From assembly GCF_029852145.1 (NCBI RefSeq), contig NC_079972.1, positions 9,980,986 to 10,044,985 on the forward strand: a stretch of 64,000 nucleotides of DNA, written 5' to 3'. Below, one piece after another: positions 12,283-22,702 of this stretch. Both the position numbers and the translations under genes were made by a program. The DNA is from Microplitis mediator (taxonomy: Eukaryota; Arthropoda; Insecta; Hymenoptera; Braconidae). The notes below the pieces were generated by a model, which was not told the origin of the DNA, made no database searches, and saw only the letters and a program-made list of their open reading frames with translations. The stretch's first letter is position 1; the number at the start of each line of letters is the position of its first letter.

Positions 12283-12865
12283 AAATTGATATGAATTTGA
12301 CATCTCACTGATGTCTAGTACACATAAAAAATTTCATTTCAATTTTTCAATAATCGAATTTAAAATTTTCTATGGATTTCCTATCGATTAATCGAAGCGT
12401 ATACAACCGATTAAAAAAACCCATTGTCGAAACTAAAGAATCGATTATTCGATTAATCGATTGTGTTCTTGCAATACTACAACCAGTGCAGCCAGATCGT
12501 GGGATATTTTTACCCCCTCCCGCCATTACACTCCATGTTATTTCACCGCGGGAAGGGGTAAAAATATCCCACGATCTGGCAGCACTGTCTACAACAGACA
12601 TCAGACACCGGCTTACAAGAAAAAAAACGTGGCTATGTTTCATAATTAACGATACAATTACTTAGCACATGTATCTGATTATTCTGTTGTGTGTGTGTTT
12701 GTGTATATTATATATATCCTCAAGAACTTTAATAATCTCATAATCTCAAAAACTTTGATAGTATAAAAAAATACGAAATACTAGTAGTGTTTATGAATAA
12801 GTAAGAAATCAACTGCTTATCAAATAAATCATTCTCCAGCATTATACCGTGAATATTTAAAAGTT
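12283..12865 (+). promoter_or_regulatory. Duplicated 5' flank of ankyrin/PRANC copy 2
   Basis: Matches 6849-7331 upstream of copy 1, ending in the same leader before GTTATGGGTAGG. It differs by a 104-bp hAT-like insertion at 12484-12587 and by lacking the short extra leader segment of copy 1. Confidence 0.6.
12484..12587. mobile_element. hAT-like MITE in the copy 2 upstream region
   Basis: A 104-bp inverted repeat whose ends read CAGTGCAGCCAGATCGTGGG and, inverted, CAGTGCTGCCAGATCGTGGG. The arms continue through ATATTTTTACCCC. It is flanked by ACTACAAC (12476-12483) and TCTACAAC (12588-12595), an 8-bp target duplication with one mismatch. CAGTG ends with 8-bp duplications fit the hAT superfamily. 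The homologous upstream region of copy 1 lacks it. Confidence 0.85.
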
Positions 12866-15145
12866 ATGGGTAGGTTTAAAGTTTTATTCGATGCTATCAA
12901 AGAGAACAACGTCAATTTTGTTGAAACAGCGTTAAAACGAGAGAAAGATGGTTCTTGGAAACTTGATGAACCATTTGCTGGTTATACTACACTCCATCTT
13001 GCATGTTTGCGTGGTGATTATGATAGTGTAAAATCATTACTTTCCAAATACAATGTGGATCCAAATAAAGAAGCTGAAGATGGTGCTCGGCCAATAACTG
13101 TGGCCGTTCTATTAGAAAAATATGAAATTGTTGAATTACTTTTGAATGCTGGCGCGAATGTCAACGGGGAGTTGAGCAACTGTCTTCAGATAAAGTATAA
13201 AGATAGTTTTAAATCTCTAATAGACGATGAGTGGTATAAAGATTTTGGGTCTCGAATGACCCTATTGACTTATGCGATTCTCAAAAACAATATCGAATTA
13301 GTAGATCTTTTGATCCGATACAATGCTAATGTTAGAATCAAAAGCCAGTCGAACAGAACATTATTGATGTGTGCAGTTGATAAACTTCAGGATAAGATCG
13401 TGGAATTATTGAGCCATGTAATGACTAAAAATGATATAAACATTCGCGACAATCATGGCTGGACTGCGCTCCATTATTTTGTAAAGGATCAATTCAAATT
13501 TAAACAGATCATCAAAGAATTAATACCCGCATGTCGGACACCAGATATCATGTTGTTCCTTATCAGAGCTGGAGCTGACATAAAACTTTGGATATTCGAA
13601 GATCCAAGAACGTTATTTGAAAATATCAATCATTTTCCAATATTATACCGCAAATTTATACTAGTTTTGGGAAAGTTTGAAGTTTTATTTGATGCTATCA
13701 AAGAGAACAACGTCAATCTTGTTAAAATAAGCTTAGAACAAGCGAACGATGAATATTGGCAGCTTGATGAACCATTTGCTGGTTATACTATACTCCATCT
13801 TGCTTGTTTCCGTGGTGATTATGATTGTGTAAAATCATTACTTTACGAATACAATGTAGATCCTAATAAAGAAGCTGAAGATGGTGCTCGGCCAATAACT
13901 GTGGCTGTTTTATTAGAAAGATATGAAATTGTTGAATTACTTTTGAATGCTGGCGTGAGTGTTAACGGAGAGTTGAGCAACTGTCTTCAGATGAAGTATA
14001 GGTATAGTTTTAAATCTCTAATGGATTATGAGTGGCGCAAAGAACATAGGCCTCGAATAGATTATGCGCGGTGCAAAGATTTGGGGTCTCGAGTGACTCT
14101 ATTGACTTATGCGATTCATAAAAACGATATTGCATTAGCAGATCTTTTGATCCGACACAATGCTAATTTTAGAATCAAAAGCCATTTGAACAAAACATTA
14201 TTGATGTGTGCAGCTGAAAAACATTATAACAAGATCGTGGAATTATTGATCAGCGTAATGAATAGAAATGATATCAACATTCGCGACAAAGATGGTTTTA
14301 CTGCACTCCATTATTTGGTAAAGGATGAAATCGAATGTAGCGAGATTATCATCGAATCAAGACACAGACATGTAGTAGATAGCATGTTGCCTCTTATCAG
14401 AGCTGGAGCTGACATAAATGTTACGATAGACGGTGATCCAGAAACGTTATTCGGAAATATGGTCGCTTTTCGAAAAATGTATTGCTTATTACCCTATTTA
14501 TTACCTTATTATACGTATTCGGAAAATTTTAAACCTCTATTTTATGCAACCAAGCCGTTGAATAATTTACGACGTTACATAAGCTCCGATCCTTCTTTCG
14601 ATATTCAAGAAACCAAAGTTTGTATCGTAGAGGATCTGCGACTCAGGCAGATACTCGGTTTACCTGTACTCAAAGAAGAAGTACTGATCATGGAAAATTT
14701 TATTGAAAAACGTCCTGACTATAATGTAAGATCAACGGACGTCCGTGTAAATCGCGTCATCGCTTCCTGGAAGAAGATCTGCATAACTTTCGGTCGCAAA
14801 AGAATGTCTATTTATGATATTTTAACCATGAGTAAATTAGAATTTTTACAATTAGCAAGAGATCAAAGCTTTTGTACAGCTATAGATATCGCCTCTCGTG
14901 AGAAAGAAAAACATACGGCGAGGATTGAGGCACGGTTAGAGCAAGCTAAGAAACGCATTGAGCTTCTGGACAAATTTTCGAAGTTCTCATTTTATATAAC
15001 TGAGGCTTTTCATTCTCTACCATTCTATTGCATCTTGGATATCATCGACTATCTACCCTACAATGATCTGAAGAATTTCGCCAACGTGTTATTTCTAAAA
15101 GAAGAGTTAGAAAATAATGAAGCCGTACTAATTAAGTGGTTTTAA
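12866..15145 (+). CDS. Ankyrin-repeat/PRANC-like protein, copy 2 (759 aa, intact)
   Basis: A single-exon 759-residue ankyrin protein. Residues about 1-265 and 269-545 are tandem copies of one ankyrin unit: each begins FEVLFDAIKENNVN or FKVLFDAIKENNVN, followed by LDEPFAGYT-LHLAC, DPNKEAEDGARPITVAVLLE and NDINIRD-GFTALHY. The C-terminal part (about 560-759) holds RQILGLPVLKEEVLIMENFI and ends in a PRANC/F-box-like stretch, LPFYCILDIIDYLPYNDLKN. In this family ankyrin repeats bind a target while the PRANC end contacts Skp1-Cullin ubiquitin ligase; that role is inferred by family only. No signal peptide or membrane segment is seen. The start is the first ATG after the duplicated leader. The absence of introns is unlike the housekeeping genes nearby and fits acquisition from a virus or symbiont, as proposed for wasp PRANC genes. 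Confidence 0.85.
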   Translation: MGRFKVLFDAIKENNVNFVETALKREKDGSWKLDEPFAGYTTLHLACLRGDYDSVKSLLSKYNVDPNKEAEDGARPITVAVLLEKYEIVELLLNAGANVNGELSNCLQIKYKDSFKSLIDDEWYKDFGSRMTLLTYAILKNNIELVDLLIRYNANVRIKSQSNRTLLMCAVDKLQDKIVELLSHVMTKNDINIRDNHGWTALHYFVKDQFKFKQIIKELIPACRTPDIMLFLIRAGADIKLWIFEDPRTLFENINHFPILYRKFILVLGKFEVLFDAIKENNVNLVKISLEQANDEYWQLDEPFAGYTILHLACFRGDYDCVKSLLYEYNVDPNKEAEDGARPITVAVLLERYEIVELLLNAGVSVNGELSNCLQMKYRYSFKSLMDYEWRKEHRPRIDYARCKDLGSRVTLLTYAIHKNDIALADLLIRHNANFRIKSHLNKTLLMCAAEKHYNKIVELLISVMNRNDINIRDKDGFTALHYLVKDEIECSEIIIESRHRHVVDSMLPLIRAGADINVTIDGDPETLFGNMVAFRKMYCLLPYLLPYYTYSENFKPLFYATKPLNNLRRYISSDPSFDIQETKVCIVEDLRLRQILGLPVLKEEVLIMENFIEKRPDYNVRSTDVRVNRVIASWKKICITFGRKRMSIYDILTMSKLEFLQLARDQSFCTAIDIASREKEKHTARIEARLEQAKKRIELLDKFSKFSFYITEAFHSLPFYCILDIIDYLPYNDLKNFANVLFLKEELENNEAVLIKWF

Positions 15146-15171
15146 TTTTATAATTTTTACAATTAAGTCGA

Positions 15172-15904
15172 TCCTCAGATAGCAAAATGACGTTTTGATG
15201 AGTTCTGAATGAGTTCCTATTTATGATTTGGACGTCTTATCAACATCTTCAAGAAGTCTTCAAGAAGTTCTCAAGATGTCGAATGAGCCATCTAGCGAAC
15301 TCAGTAAGACGTCTTGAAAGAGAGTTCCCAAAGAGTTATTTTTTCAGACTTCGGAAATAAGACTTCAGTATGAACTTATCATGACGTCTTAAGGGACTCC
15401 TAATTTTGACTCCATTTTGACTTTAAAGAAGTTAAAAAAAAGAATACGTTGAGGCGTCACAAAACTGACGTCTTATTTCTGGAGTCTTCAAGAATTCTTA
15501 ATTAAGAGTTCTTGAAAATGACACCTTTAAGCAGCCCTGACGGATTTGAATCACCCTGGAAACACCTTGAAATCACGGTGGATTCACGGTGGTTACACGG
15601 TGTACCTACCCTGGTTCCATGGTGGTTACACGGTGTACCCACCGTGATTCCACGTACACCGCGTAATCACCGTGGATACACTGTAGAATCTCGGTGAATA
15701 CACTGTAGAATCATGGTGGGTACACCGTGTAACCATCGTGGAATCAGGGTGATAAAATGGCACAAACCCACCGTGTAACCACCCTGGATACACCGTGTTT
15801 CCACTCCCAGGATGATTCAAAACCACCAGTCATTATCAGACTTCTTGAGGACGCCTTCAAGAAGACGTCGTAAAGCAGTCATTCCAACTTGAATGCTGTT
15901 TGGG
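15172..15904. mobile_element. M5 element with CACGGTGTAC palindromic array
   Basis: A 733-bp insertion in the 3' flank of copy 2, absent from the matching place after copy 1. The left end CCTCAGATAGCAAAATGACG and the inverted right end CCCAAACAGCATTC share a CCCARATAGCA pattern. The outer parts contain repeated words on AAGACGTCTT and TTCAAGAAG. The core (about 15540-15830) is built from variants of GGTTACACGGTGTACC in both orientations. No transposase ORF; the 61-66 codon ORFs are by-products of the repeats. Confidence 0.7.
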
Positions 15905-16200
15905 TTGTACCAGTTTAATATGGATATTTAGTTTTTTTTTATTGTAAATATATAATGTATTTATAAGTTAAACATAAACCTAATCAATTTTTATATATTT
16001 CACTCAATATCATTAACATTTATTTATACTTTAATTGTTATTATTAATCTTCCAAGAAACTTCTTTTTCTTAAACTAATCAAGTAGTATTAAGGTAAATT
16101 TTACAATTAAGTCTATTGTATTTGATTTATGTGAATGTCCAATTTTTCGGATTGTAAATAAACTTATAAATATAAACCTAATTAATTTTCAACCCTTTAA
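15905..16200. pseudogene. 3' flank of copy 2 fused to the 3' end of a lost ankyrin/PRANC copy
   Basis: 15905-16070 matches the 3' flank of copy 1. At about 16070-16075 it switches to CTAATCAAGTAGTATTAAGG and what follows, which corresponds to the last codons, the stop and the flank found after the remnant at 17498-17682. A whole further copy seems to have been deleted here, leaving only its final bases. Confidence 0.5.
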
Positions 16201-16690
16201 TTTAATATTACTAAGAATTGGAGCTAGATTATTAGTCATCAAAATCTCGGTACATATTTATTACGTTACATGTTAAAATTAACCGGTGCCGAAAGTTTGA
16301 ATTCTGTCCTATTTAGACGGAAGAAAGTCGTTATTTTCATTTACGAGATATTAAATGATAAAACCTAGAGTATGCGCCATTCTTCCCTCAGAGGCATAAA
16401 TTTAAACTTTCAGGTACAGATCTGGTGAAAAATCGGGGCCATATGAGGGATACGATAATTGATCGGAATCGTCATCAAAACAATTTTTTAATTGACGTGA
16501 TTTTTTTAAGACGGGAAATAAAAGTCAAACTTTCTATGACTGCTAGGACCAAAATTTGTCCGTCTTATATATTTAAGGAAACTTAGGTTTGAGACAAAAT
16601 AAAATTTTTCGTATCCGTTAAAAAGACGTCTCTGTGAAGTCTTAAAGTTGTCTCTGCTGCTTGGATACTTAAATTTTATTTATTTATTTC
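16201..16690. repeat. Duplicated flank segment D, copy 1
   Basis: About 490 bp is repeated nearly unchanged at about 18095-18605. It begins TTAATATTACTAAGAATTGG, includes TTAACCGGTGCCGAAAGTTT and ends near TTTCAAAATTTAAAAATAGC. It belongs to the 3' side of the ankyrin/PRANC unit. It contains a stretch (ACTGCTAGGACCAAAATTTG) resembling the repeats at 6.3 and 20.3 kb. No coding capacity. Confidence 0.7.
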
Positions 16691-16794
16691 AAAATTTAAA
16701 AATAGCCAATTATTTTATATGTGAAATTTTATATTTTTTTATGGAGAAATTTTTGGAAAAAAAAAAAGTAATTAAAAGAGGAAAAGGCAACGAG

Positions 16795-17060
16795 AAAAAA
16801 ATGTAAGAGCGAACGTGAGACGCTCGCCGACTGACAATCCGGCGGGAGAGAGTAAATTAGCGTAAGATAGTTCCGCGCTCACCGCTAGAGCGTGCGGGCT
16901 TCTTGGATATGGACATTTATAGTAGAAGAGTTAAAAGCGAATGCAGCGGACGTTATCGTTACTTAGCATTCAACTGCTACCTAGTGAACCTTACGCACCA
17001 GAGTGGAAAGTACCTACTCCTAGTAGCGCAGTATACCCTGCACTACGTCTTATATATATA
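16795..17060. other. GC-richer non-coding block
   Basis: This block stands out from its surroundings by composition (words such as GAGACGCTCGCCGACTGAC and CGCTAGAGCGTGCGGG) and ends in a short TA run. It has no open frame of note and no match elsewhere in the window. It lies where the body of the third ankyrin/PRANC unit should be, so it arrived by insertion or replacement. Confidence 0.4.
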
Positions 17061-17186
17061 TATATTGATTTAATTTTGTGAATTTAAATCTATAAAAGGA
17101 ATCCAACAAATTCAGGTAATTTTTAAATTTCTATAAATTATTGTATCTATTGCTGTCATGCAGATTAAATGTAAATAATTTTTACT

Positions 17187-17495
17187 ACAATGCATTTGTT
17201 CCACGCTTAGGTGGTGCTTATATGTTGATGGAATCTTATTACAGAAATCTTTGGCTTTCTGATCAAAAATTTTATCGTCAGTTACAACCCGTAGGTCGAG
17301 TATATAACCGGACGATAAATAATCATGACGATCCAGAGTACAATAAAGTTGAGCCGCTGTTTCCTTGGAATCACATACAATAATGGCAAAGTGATCAGTC
17401 AGTTTATTTTGTTCAGGTCCAAACTCCGGTAGATATATTGTAACTGAACGAACTGAACTGGATGGTAGAAAAGAAGTACACAATACCATTATATC
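17187..17495 (-). pseudogene. ESF1: ESF1 gene fragment
   Basis: The minus strand encodes about 100 residues that recall the central part of ESF1, a nucleolar protein needed for 18S rRNA maturation. The recognisable path is DIMVLCTSF, then SVTIYLPEFG (family pattern SVKIYPSEFG), a short gap, then HFAIIVCDSKETA, YLSSGYILDLR (family pattern YESS-IDLRFIPDD) and TDDKIFDQKAKD. The acidic and lysine-rich segment normally between EFG and the FA-CDS motif is missing, and no flanking ESF1 exons are visible. It is therefore a captured or retro-copied fragment rather than a gene. Its end at 17495-17501 meets the third ankyrin/PRANC remnant directly. The opposite-strand ORF over it has no family resemblance. 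Confidence 0.7.
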
Positions 17496-17497
17496 TT

Positions 17498-17682
17498 GCA
17501 TTGAGCTTCTGGATAAATTTTCGTAATTCGCATATTAGGTAAGCGAGGTTTTTCATCATCTACCATTCTATTGCATCTTGCATATCATCGACTATCTACC
17601 CTACAATGACCTGGAGAATTTGGCCAACGCGTTATTTCTAAAAGAAGAGTTAGAAAATAATGAAACCGTACTAATTAAGTAG
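17498..17682 (+). pseudogene. Ankyrin/PRANC remnant, C-terminal end only
   Basis: The last roughly 60 codons of the PRANC-like C-terminus, starting at the position equivalent to IELLDKFSK of copy 2 and ending at the same stop. It contains an in-frame TAA soon after the start and a small length change, so it is not functional. It is followed by the shared 3' flank. The 5' portion has been replaced by the ESF1 fragment and the GC-richer block. Confidence 0.8.
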
Positions 17683-17802
17683 TATTGAGTTTATAATTTT
17701 TACAATTAAGTCAATTGTATTTAATTCACAAGAATGTTTAATTTTTTGGATTGTGAATGAACTTATTATTTATAAGTTAAATATAAACCTTATTAATTTT
17801 CA

Positions 17803-18090
17803 ACTTGAAATGTCTAATAGTATGGATGAGGTATATAATATAAGAGCAACACTAATTAATAACACAGTCTTATTTATTGCTATTGCTAATTACATGTTAC
17901 TCGTAGCAGGCCCATAGTCAGAATGCCGGAACCTGAGACGTTGGATGTCAGCGTACAAGCAAGACTGACTCCAACGTACTCTATAGTATTATAACATACA
18001 CTCGTTGTCATTAATGCCTGGCCCCCTGCATGGCTAAGATTCTATAGCCTGGGGGACCAGGCATTAATGACAACGAGTGTACGTTACACA
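17803..18090. repeat. Insertion with a strong hairpin in the third unit's flank
   Basis: Compared with the flank after copy 2 (about 16185-16200), the third unit carries roughly 290 extra bases after TTAATTTTCAAC. At 17998-18080 the insertion holds a hairpin: ACACTCGTTGTCATTAATGC pairs with its exact inverse, and the arms run to GGCCCCC/GGGGGACC around a loop of about 25 bases. No ORF. Confidence 0.6.
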
Positions 18091-18094
18091 ACTC

Positions 18095-18605
18095 TTTAAA
18101 TTAATATTACTAAGAATTGGAGCTAGATCATTCGTCATTAAAATTTTGGTACATATTTATTACGTTACATGTTAAAATTAACCGGTGCCGAAAGTTTTAA
18201 TTCCTGCCCTATTTAGACGGAAGAAAGTCGTTATTTTCATTTACGAGATATTAAATGATAAAAATTAGAGTATGCGCCATTATTCCCTCAAACAGAGGCA
18301 AAAATTTAAACTTTAAGGTACAGATCTGGTGAAAAATCGGGGCCATATGAGGGATACGATAATTGATTGGAATCGTCATCCAAACAATTTTTTAATTGAC
18401 GTGATTTTTTTAAGACGGGAAATAAAAGACAAACTTTCTATGACTGCTAGGACCAAAATTTGTCCGTCTTATATATTTAAGGAAACTTAGGTTTGAGACA
18501 AAATAAAATTTTTCGTGTCCGTTAAAAAGACGTCTCTGTGACGTCTTAAAGTTGTCTCTGCTGCTTGGATACTTAAATTTTATTTATTTATTTCAAAATT
18601 TAAAA
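18095..18605. repeat. Duplicated flank segment D, copy 2
   Basis: Second copy of the segment at 16201-16690, with only scattered differences. It shows that the last two ankyrin/PRANC units were separated by unit-scale duplication. Confidence 0.7.
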
Positions 18606-18701
18606 ATAGCCAATTGTCAGATACATTCACACTCATATAGATTTCTTGATTTTTCTTTTTTTTTTACATCTTGTCATTGATCGGCTACTAGGTCTGTCAT
18701 T

Positions 18702-18911
18702 TATGAGTATGAATGTAGCAGACATCAGACAAATTTAAAATCAATAATAAATAGAGTAAATAATTAATAAAATAGAATTAAAAAAAACTGCACATTTAAA
18801 AAATTTAAAAATTTAAAAATGCATTTTTTTATAAATATTATTTTTTTAATTATTTACTCTGCTTATTTATAATTTTAAATTAGTCTGATGTCTGCTACAT
18901 TTACACTCGTC
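18702..18911. repeat. M1 hairpin element (full copy)
   Basis: About 210 bp, from ATGAGTATGAATGTAGCAGA to the inverse of ACGAGTGTAAATGTAGCAGA, with the family's internal AAATAGAGTAAATAATTAAT arms. It is followed to 19523 by AT-rich DNA forming the upstream side of CNEP1R1; about 19020-19210 has more mixed composition (CATATCGTCATATGC, CACGGCGCCGTG) and may be promoter. Confidence 0.8.
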
Positions 18912-19523
18912 TTCTCTTTTCTAATGAACGTAAAAAAAAAAACTGTATCTTCTTATTCCATAATTATATAACGTGATATTTATATTTTAGTTATTAATAA
19001 AAAAACATTTCACTAATATTTTTTGAAAACGGCAATAAATTCACATATGGTTGTGTCGCATGCATATGGCGCCATTTACAAACGACGTGATGAAATTTTG
19101 AATTACACGGCAGTGCCGTAGACATACCGACAAACGACAATTATAAAACTTTTTAAAACGACAGTCATATCGTCATATGCAGTCGTATTTACACGGCGCC
19201 GTGTCGTCAAGTTATGGTATATATTTTTAGTCACATTATTTTTAATGTTGACAAAATTTTTCACAGTTGACATTCTCAATTTATTTATTAATTTAAAAAA
19301 TTTCAAAATTTTCATTTAATAACTCCATTATTATATTTATCTATTTATTAACTTCTCCCGGTTCAAATACAACACAGTATCAATAAAAACAAACCTATTT
19401 TATGATAACTTACTATTTAATAATAAGTATAAATAATTATTTTGTTAAATAAATTATAATAGTTACTAACAAAGTTAATTAAATTAATTAACACAAGTAT
19501 AAAAAATAAAATAATTCATAATT

Positions 19524-21483
19524 ATGTCACTAGATCAAACTGTCTGTGAAGGTAAGTTGGATAATTAAATTTATTTATTACACATATCAATATTTTAAAT
19601 TATAAATAAATTTTTTAGATCTCAAAGCTTTCGAAAGAAGACTTACTGAAGTTATTGCTAGTTTGCAGCCTTCAACATTAAGATGGAGAAGTAAATAAAA
19701 TTTTTATTTGTTTTGTTAACAATTAATTTAAATAATTATTTATTATTATTGTTGTTGTTCAGTACTCTTAGGTTTTATTTCAATATGCACAGCAGTAGGA
19801 GCTTGGCATTGGCTGACAGATCCAAATACATCAGCAGTATCATTTACACAAAGTCTTTATAATCATCCTATTTTTGCATTAGCTAGTATTTTATTAGGTA
19901 AATATATTTATTTAAATATACTAACATATTTTATTAAATTACGGATTTACTTGAGGTCATTCTCAGACAGTGTCCCCACTTTTTTAAGATTTTAAATGAA
20001 GATTGTCATAAGCGTATGAAAATTTTATCAATTAATTAAAAGAAAATTAAATTAATTCAAAAAAAGGACAATTTCGCTGAGATTGGAAAAAAATTACTTA
20101 CAGTTGATGTCGATTGGGAGTTAGACGAAATTTGAATAATAAATTTTAGTAAAATCTTCATGTCATTTTTATAATTAGAAATTTCAAATTTTTTAGGCTA
20201 AATTCTATTCAACAAATTTTTTTCAATTCCTAATTGATAACAACTGTAAGTAATTTTTTGAAAATTAATTAATATCCCAAGTAGCACAGAGATAACTTTA
20301 AGATGTTATAAAGATGACTTAAAAAGCACAGGTCAAGTTTTTTTTATATAAATAAGACCTACAGATGTTGGTCCTGGGAGTCATAGGAAATTTTTGTTCT
20401 TTTTTTTATTGTATAAAATTCATTTCAATTAAAAATCGTTTAGATGACTCATTTTACAATTATTTATAATTTACTTTTTGTCATCACTTGTGTCAAGTCT
20501 TTTAAGTAGCTATTTTTTCGGTGATACAAATTTCTGATCGTTTTGTCAACATTTTGGTGCCTTATCCATAAGTAAAAAAATAGCCTCAAAACTTCTATCT
20601 ATAGATGCCCACAACTTTAAAGCTGGACAGTACCTAACGAAATCTCGAATTTAAGAATTCTAATTATTTATTAAATAATTATCATAACAGCGATTTTCTT
20701 AGCTTCCGACAAAAAGCAGAAGACGAACTTCCTCGTAAGATTTTCATCATTCATGTTCCATTAATATTTAAAACGTAATTAGAATTCTTAAATTCGAGAT
20801 TTTGTTAGGTACGGCCGAACCTTAAGATGTCTTTAAAAAGAGGAAGACAAATTTAATTTTGTCTCAAAGCCAAGTTTTTTTTTTTTTTTTATATTTCAGA
20901 CATACTTACGTAGGTCCTAGTAGTCATAGGAAATTTGTTTTCTTTTTTTCGTCCTAAAAAAGTAATTTCAATTTCTGATCGTTTTGTCAACATTTTGGTG
21001 TCTTATCGATAGGTCAAAAAACAGCCTCAAAACTTTTATCTTATAGATGTCTCAAAGCCAAGTGTGCTATTTAGGAACATTTTAATACGCTTATGAAGTT
21101 TGAAAGTAATTGCATATTTTTAAAAAGCGAAGGCACTGTCTGAGAATGCCCTTAATTACCAGCTAATTCAAATAAATACAATATTATATCAACACATTTA
21201 TTGGCAATAATTAAAATCCGAATAATTAATTGGGTCACTAGAAATAATTATACTTTTTTTTTCATACTATTACATATGTGCAATTAAATACTTATTTACA
21301 ATTCCGTATTTATTTTTTGTTACAGTAATTTTATTCATGTTAGGTGTCCACGGGCGTGTTATTGCCCCAAGTATAATAACACAACGAGCACGAAGTGTTT
21401 TGCGTGATTTTAATATGAGTTGTGACGACACTGGAAAACTTATTCTCAAACCAACACGACCGCCGCATCCACACGAGACCTGA
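19524..21483 (+). CDS. CNEP1R1: Nuclear envelope phosphatase regulatory subunit 1 (TMEM188)
   Basis: The regulatory membrane subunit of the CNEP1 (Dullard) phosphatase, which dephosphorylates lipin at the nuclear envelope/ER and so controls lipid synthesis. Four exons: 19524-19551, 19619-19690, 19763-19897 and 21326-21483. All are GT-AG in phase 1 and give 130 residues (about 125 in vertebrates). Conserved landmarks: EDLKAFERRLTE, WHWLTDPNT (human WNWLIDPE), two hydrophobic helices (about residues 35-52 and 73-92), RVIAPSII and the near-invariant tail NMSCDDTGKLILKP. The final intron is 1.4 kb and carries nested transposons (19954-21151). The gene is convergent with RPRD1. Confidence 0.95.
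19954..21151. mobile_element. M4 element with nested M5 element in CNEP1R1 intron 3
   Basis: The outer element begins AGGTCATTCTCAGACAGTG and ends in the inverse of AGGGCATTCTCAGACAGTGC. A second copy of the family lies in RPRD1 (23541-24222). Inside it, 20276-21075 is bounded by CCCAAGTAGCACAGAGATAA and the inverse of CCTAAATAGCACACTTGGC, the M5-type ends. This inner part holds an inverted repeat around about 20632-20815 (CTAACGAAATCTCGAATTTA). No transposase ORF. Confidence 0.7.
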
Positions 21484-22702
21484 GAATTAATTAATAACAC
21501 AGTAGTTAATTTATCATCTTTAAATATACCGCCAATTAATCATGACATTACGCAAATGGCTGATTAATTATTAAATTTATTATCATAATATATTTATTTT
21601 TGTAATTTTTTTCATTTTATTACATGCGCACATTTAAATTCAATCGAGTCATTACTTAAAATTTTCTTAGTTTATCATTAATCGAAATTTGGCACCACGT
21701 CTTCCTCGATCACTTTTAAATGTTTGTTAAAAATCAGCCATGTAAATAAAATAAAATATTAGATTTCTAATTACAATTAATTAATTTTTCAAACATTGTT
21801 TTTTTTTCAAATTTTTTATTAACCATTTACACGATTAAAAAATATAATAGTGATAAAAATTAATAAATCGTGCGTATGATTGAAAATAATAATAAAAAAT
21901 GATTTTTATTTAATTATTTAACGATACATATTTACAACTAACAGACTATCAAATCATAGCCAAAAAATATACAACTGATACTTTAATAATGAAATATATA
22001 TCAATGATAAAAATAATTCACTAACTAAGTAATAATAATAAACAATAGTTTATTAATAAAACTAAGTAATTAATCGTATTATTAATTACAAACGATTTTT
22101 TTTTGTAAATATAACATACAAACAAATTTATTTTAATTCAATTACCTCATGACGAGTAAAAATATCTTTACATCGTTACGTGTGCATTAATAATTCATTG
22201 ATTTATTAAAATAATATTTATAATAATAATAGGAATAATAATAATAATGTAATGATTATTAAAAAGCATTCGCAGTCATTAAAAATACATTTTTTCCTTT
22301 CATTCTCAGCATTAAATTATTTACTTAAATCTTGATTTAATAATAATTATATACTTTAGGAAGCTCCCATTGATACGATTCTAATTATCATTTATTTGTC
22401 AATTTAATTAATTATTTTTGTTCAATTAAACGTTTTCTTTTTTTCAATATATTTTGAAAAAAAAAAAAAAATCACAGCGTCATGAGGAAGTTTATGGTCT
22501 CTATTAATGAAAATATAATAAAAATTAATCAACTGATTAATTTGACAGTTAACTGATACTGAGTCTTGGCTTTAAAAATAAATTTCGCTCAATGATTTTA
22601 ATTTTCGTAAATACATTTATATATATTTTATAATTTCTTCGACTTTAATATCAATAATTAACTAATTAATTGTAAAAATAATATTATTAATAAAGGCGTA
22701 TA
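21484..22702. other. Convergent intergenic region, 3' ends of CNEP1R1 and RPRD1
   Basis: About 1.2 kb of AT-rich DNA between two converging genes. It holds AATAAA-type words on both strands suitable for both 3' ends (for example about 21746 plus, and TTTATT words near 22590-22690 for the minus strand). No gene or transposon end is recognised. Confidence 0.6.

Noticed and set aside
12347..12665. Overlapping ORFs on both strands of nearly 100 codons
   Set aside because: They are produced by the two arms of the hAT-like MITE and the AATCGATT-rich flank; no protein features.
17141..17383. Plus-strand 80-codon ORF
   Set aside because: It lies opposite the ESF1 fragment, whose minus-strand frame gives recognisable motifs; this one gives none.
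7332..18600. Possible proviral segment of a bracovirus
   Set aside because: Bracovirus ankyrin genes are short IkB-like proteins without a PRANC end, and I saw no circle-junction direct repeats bounding this region.
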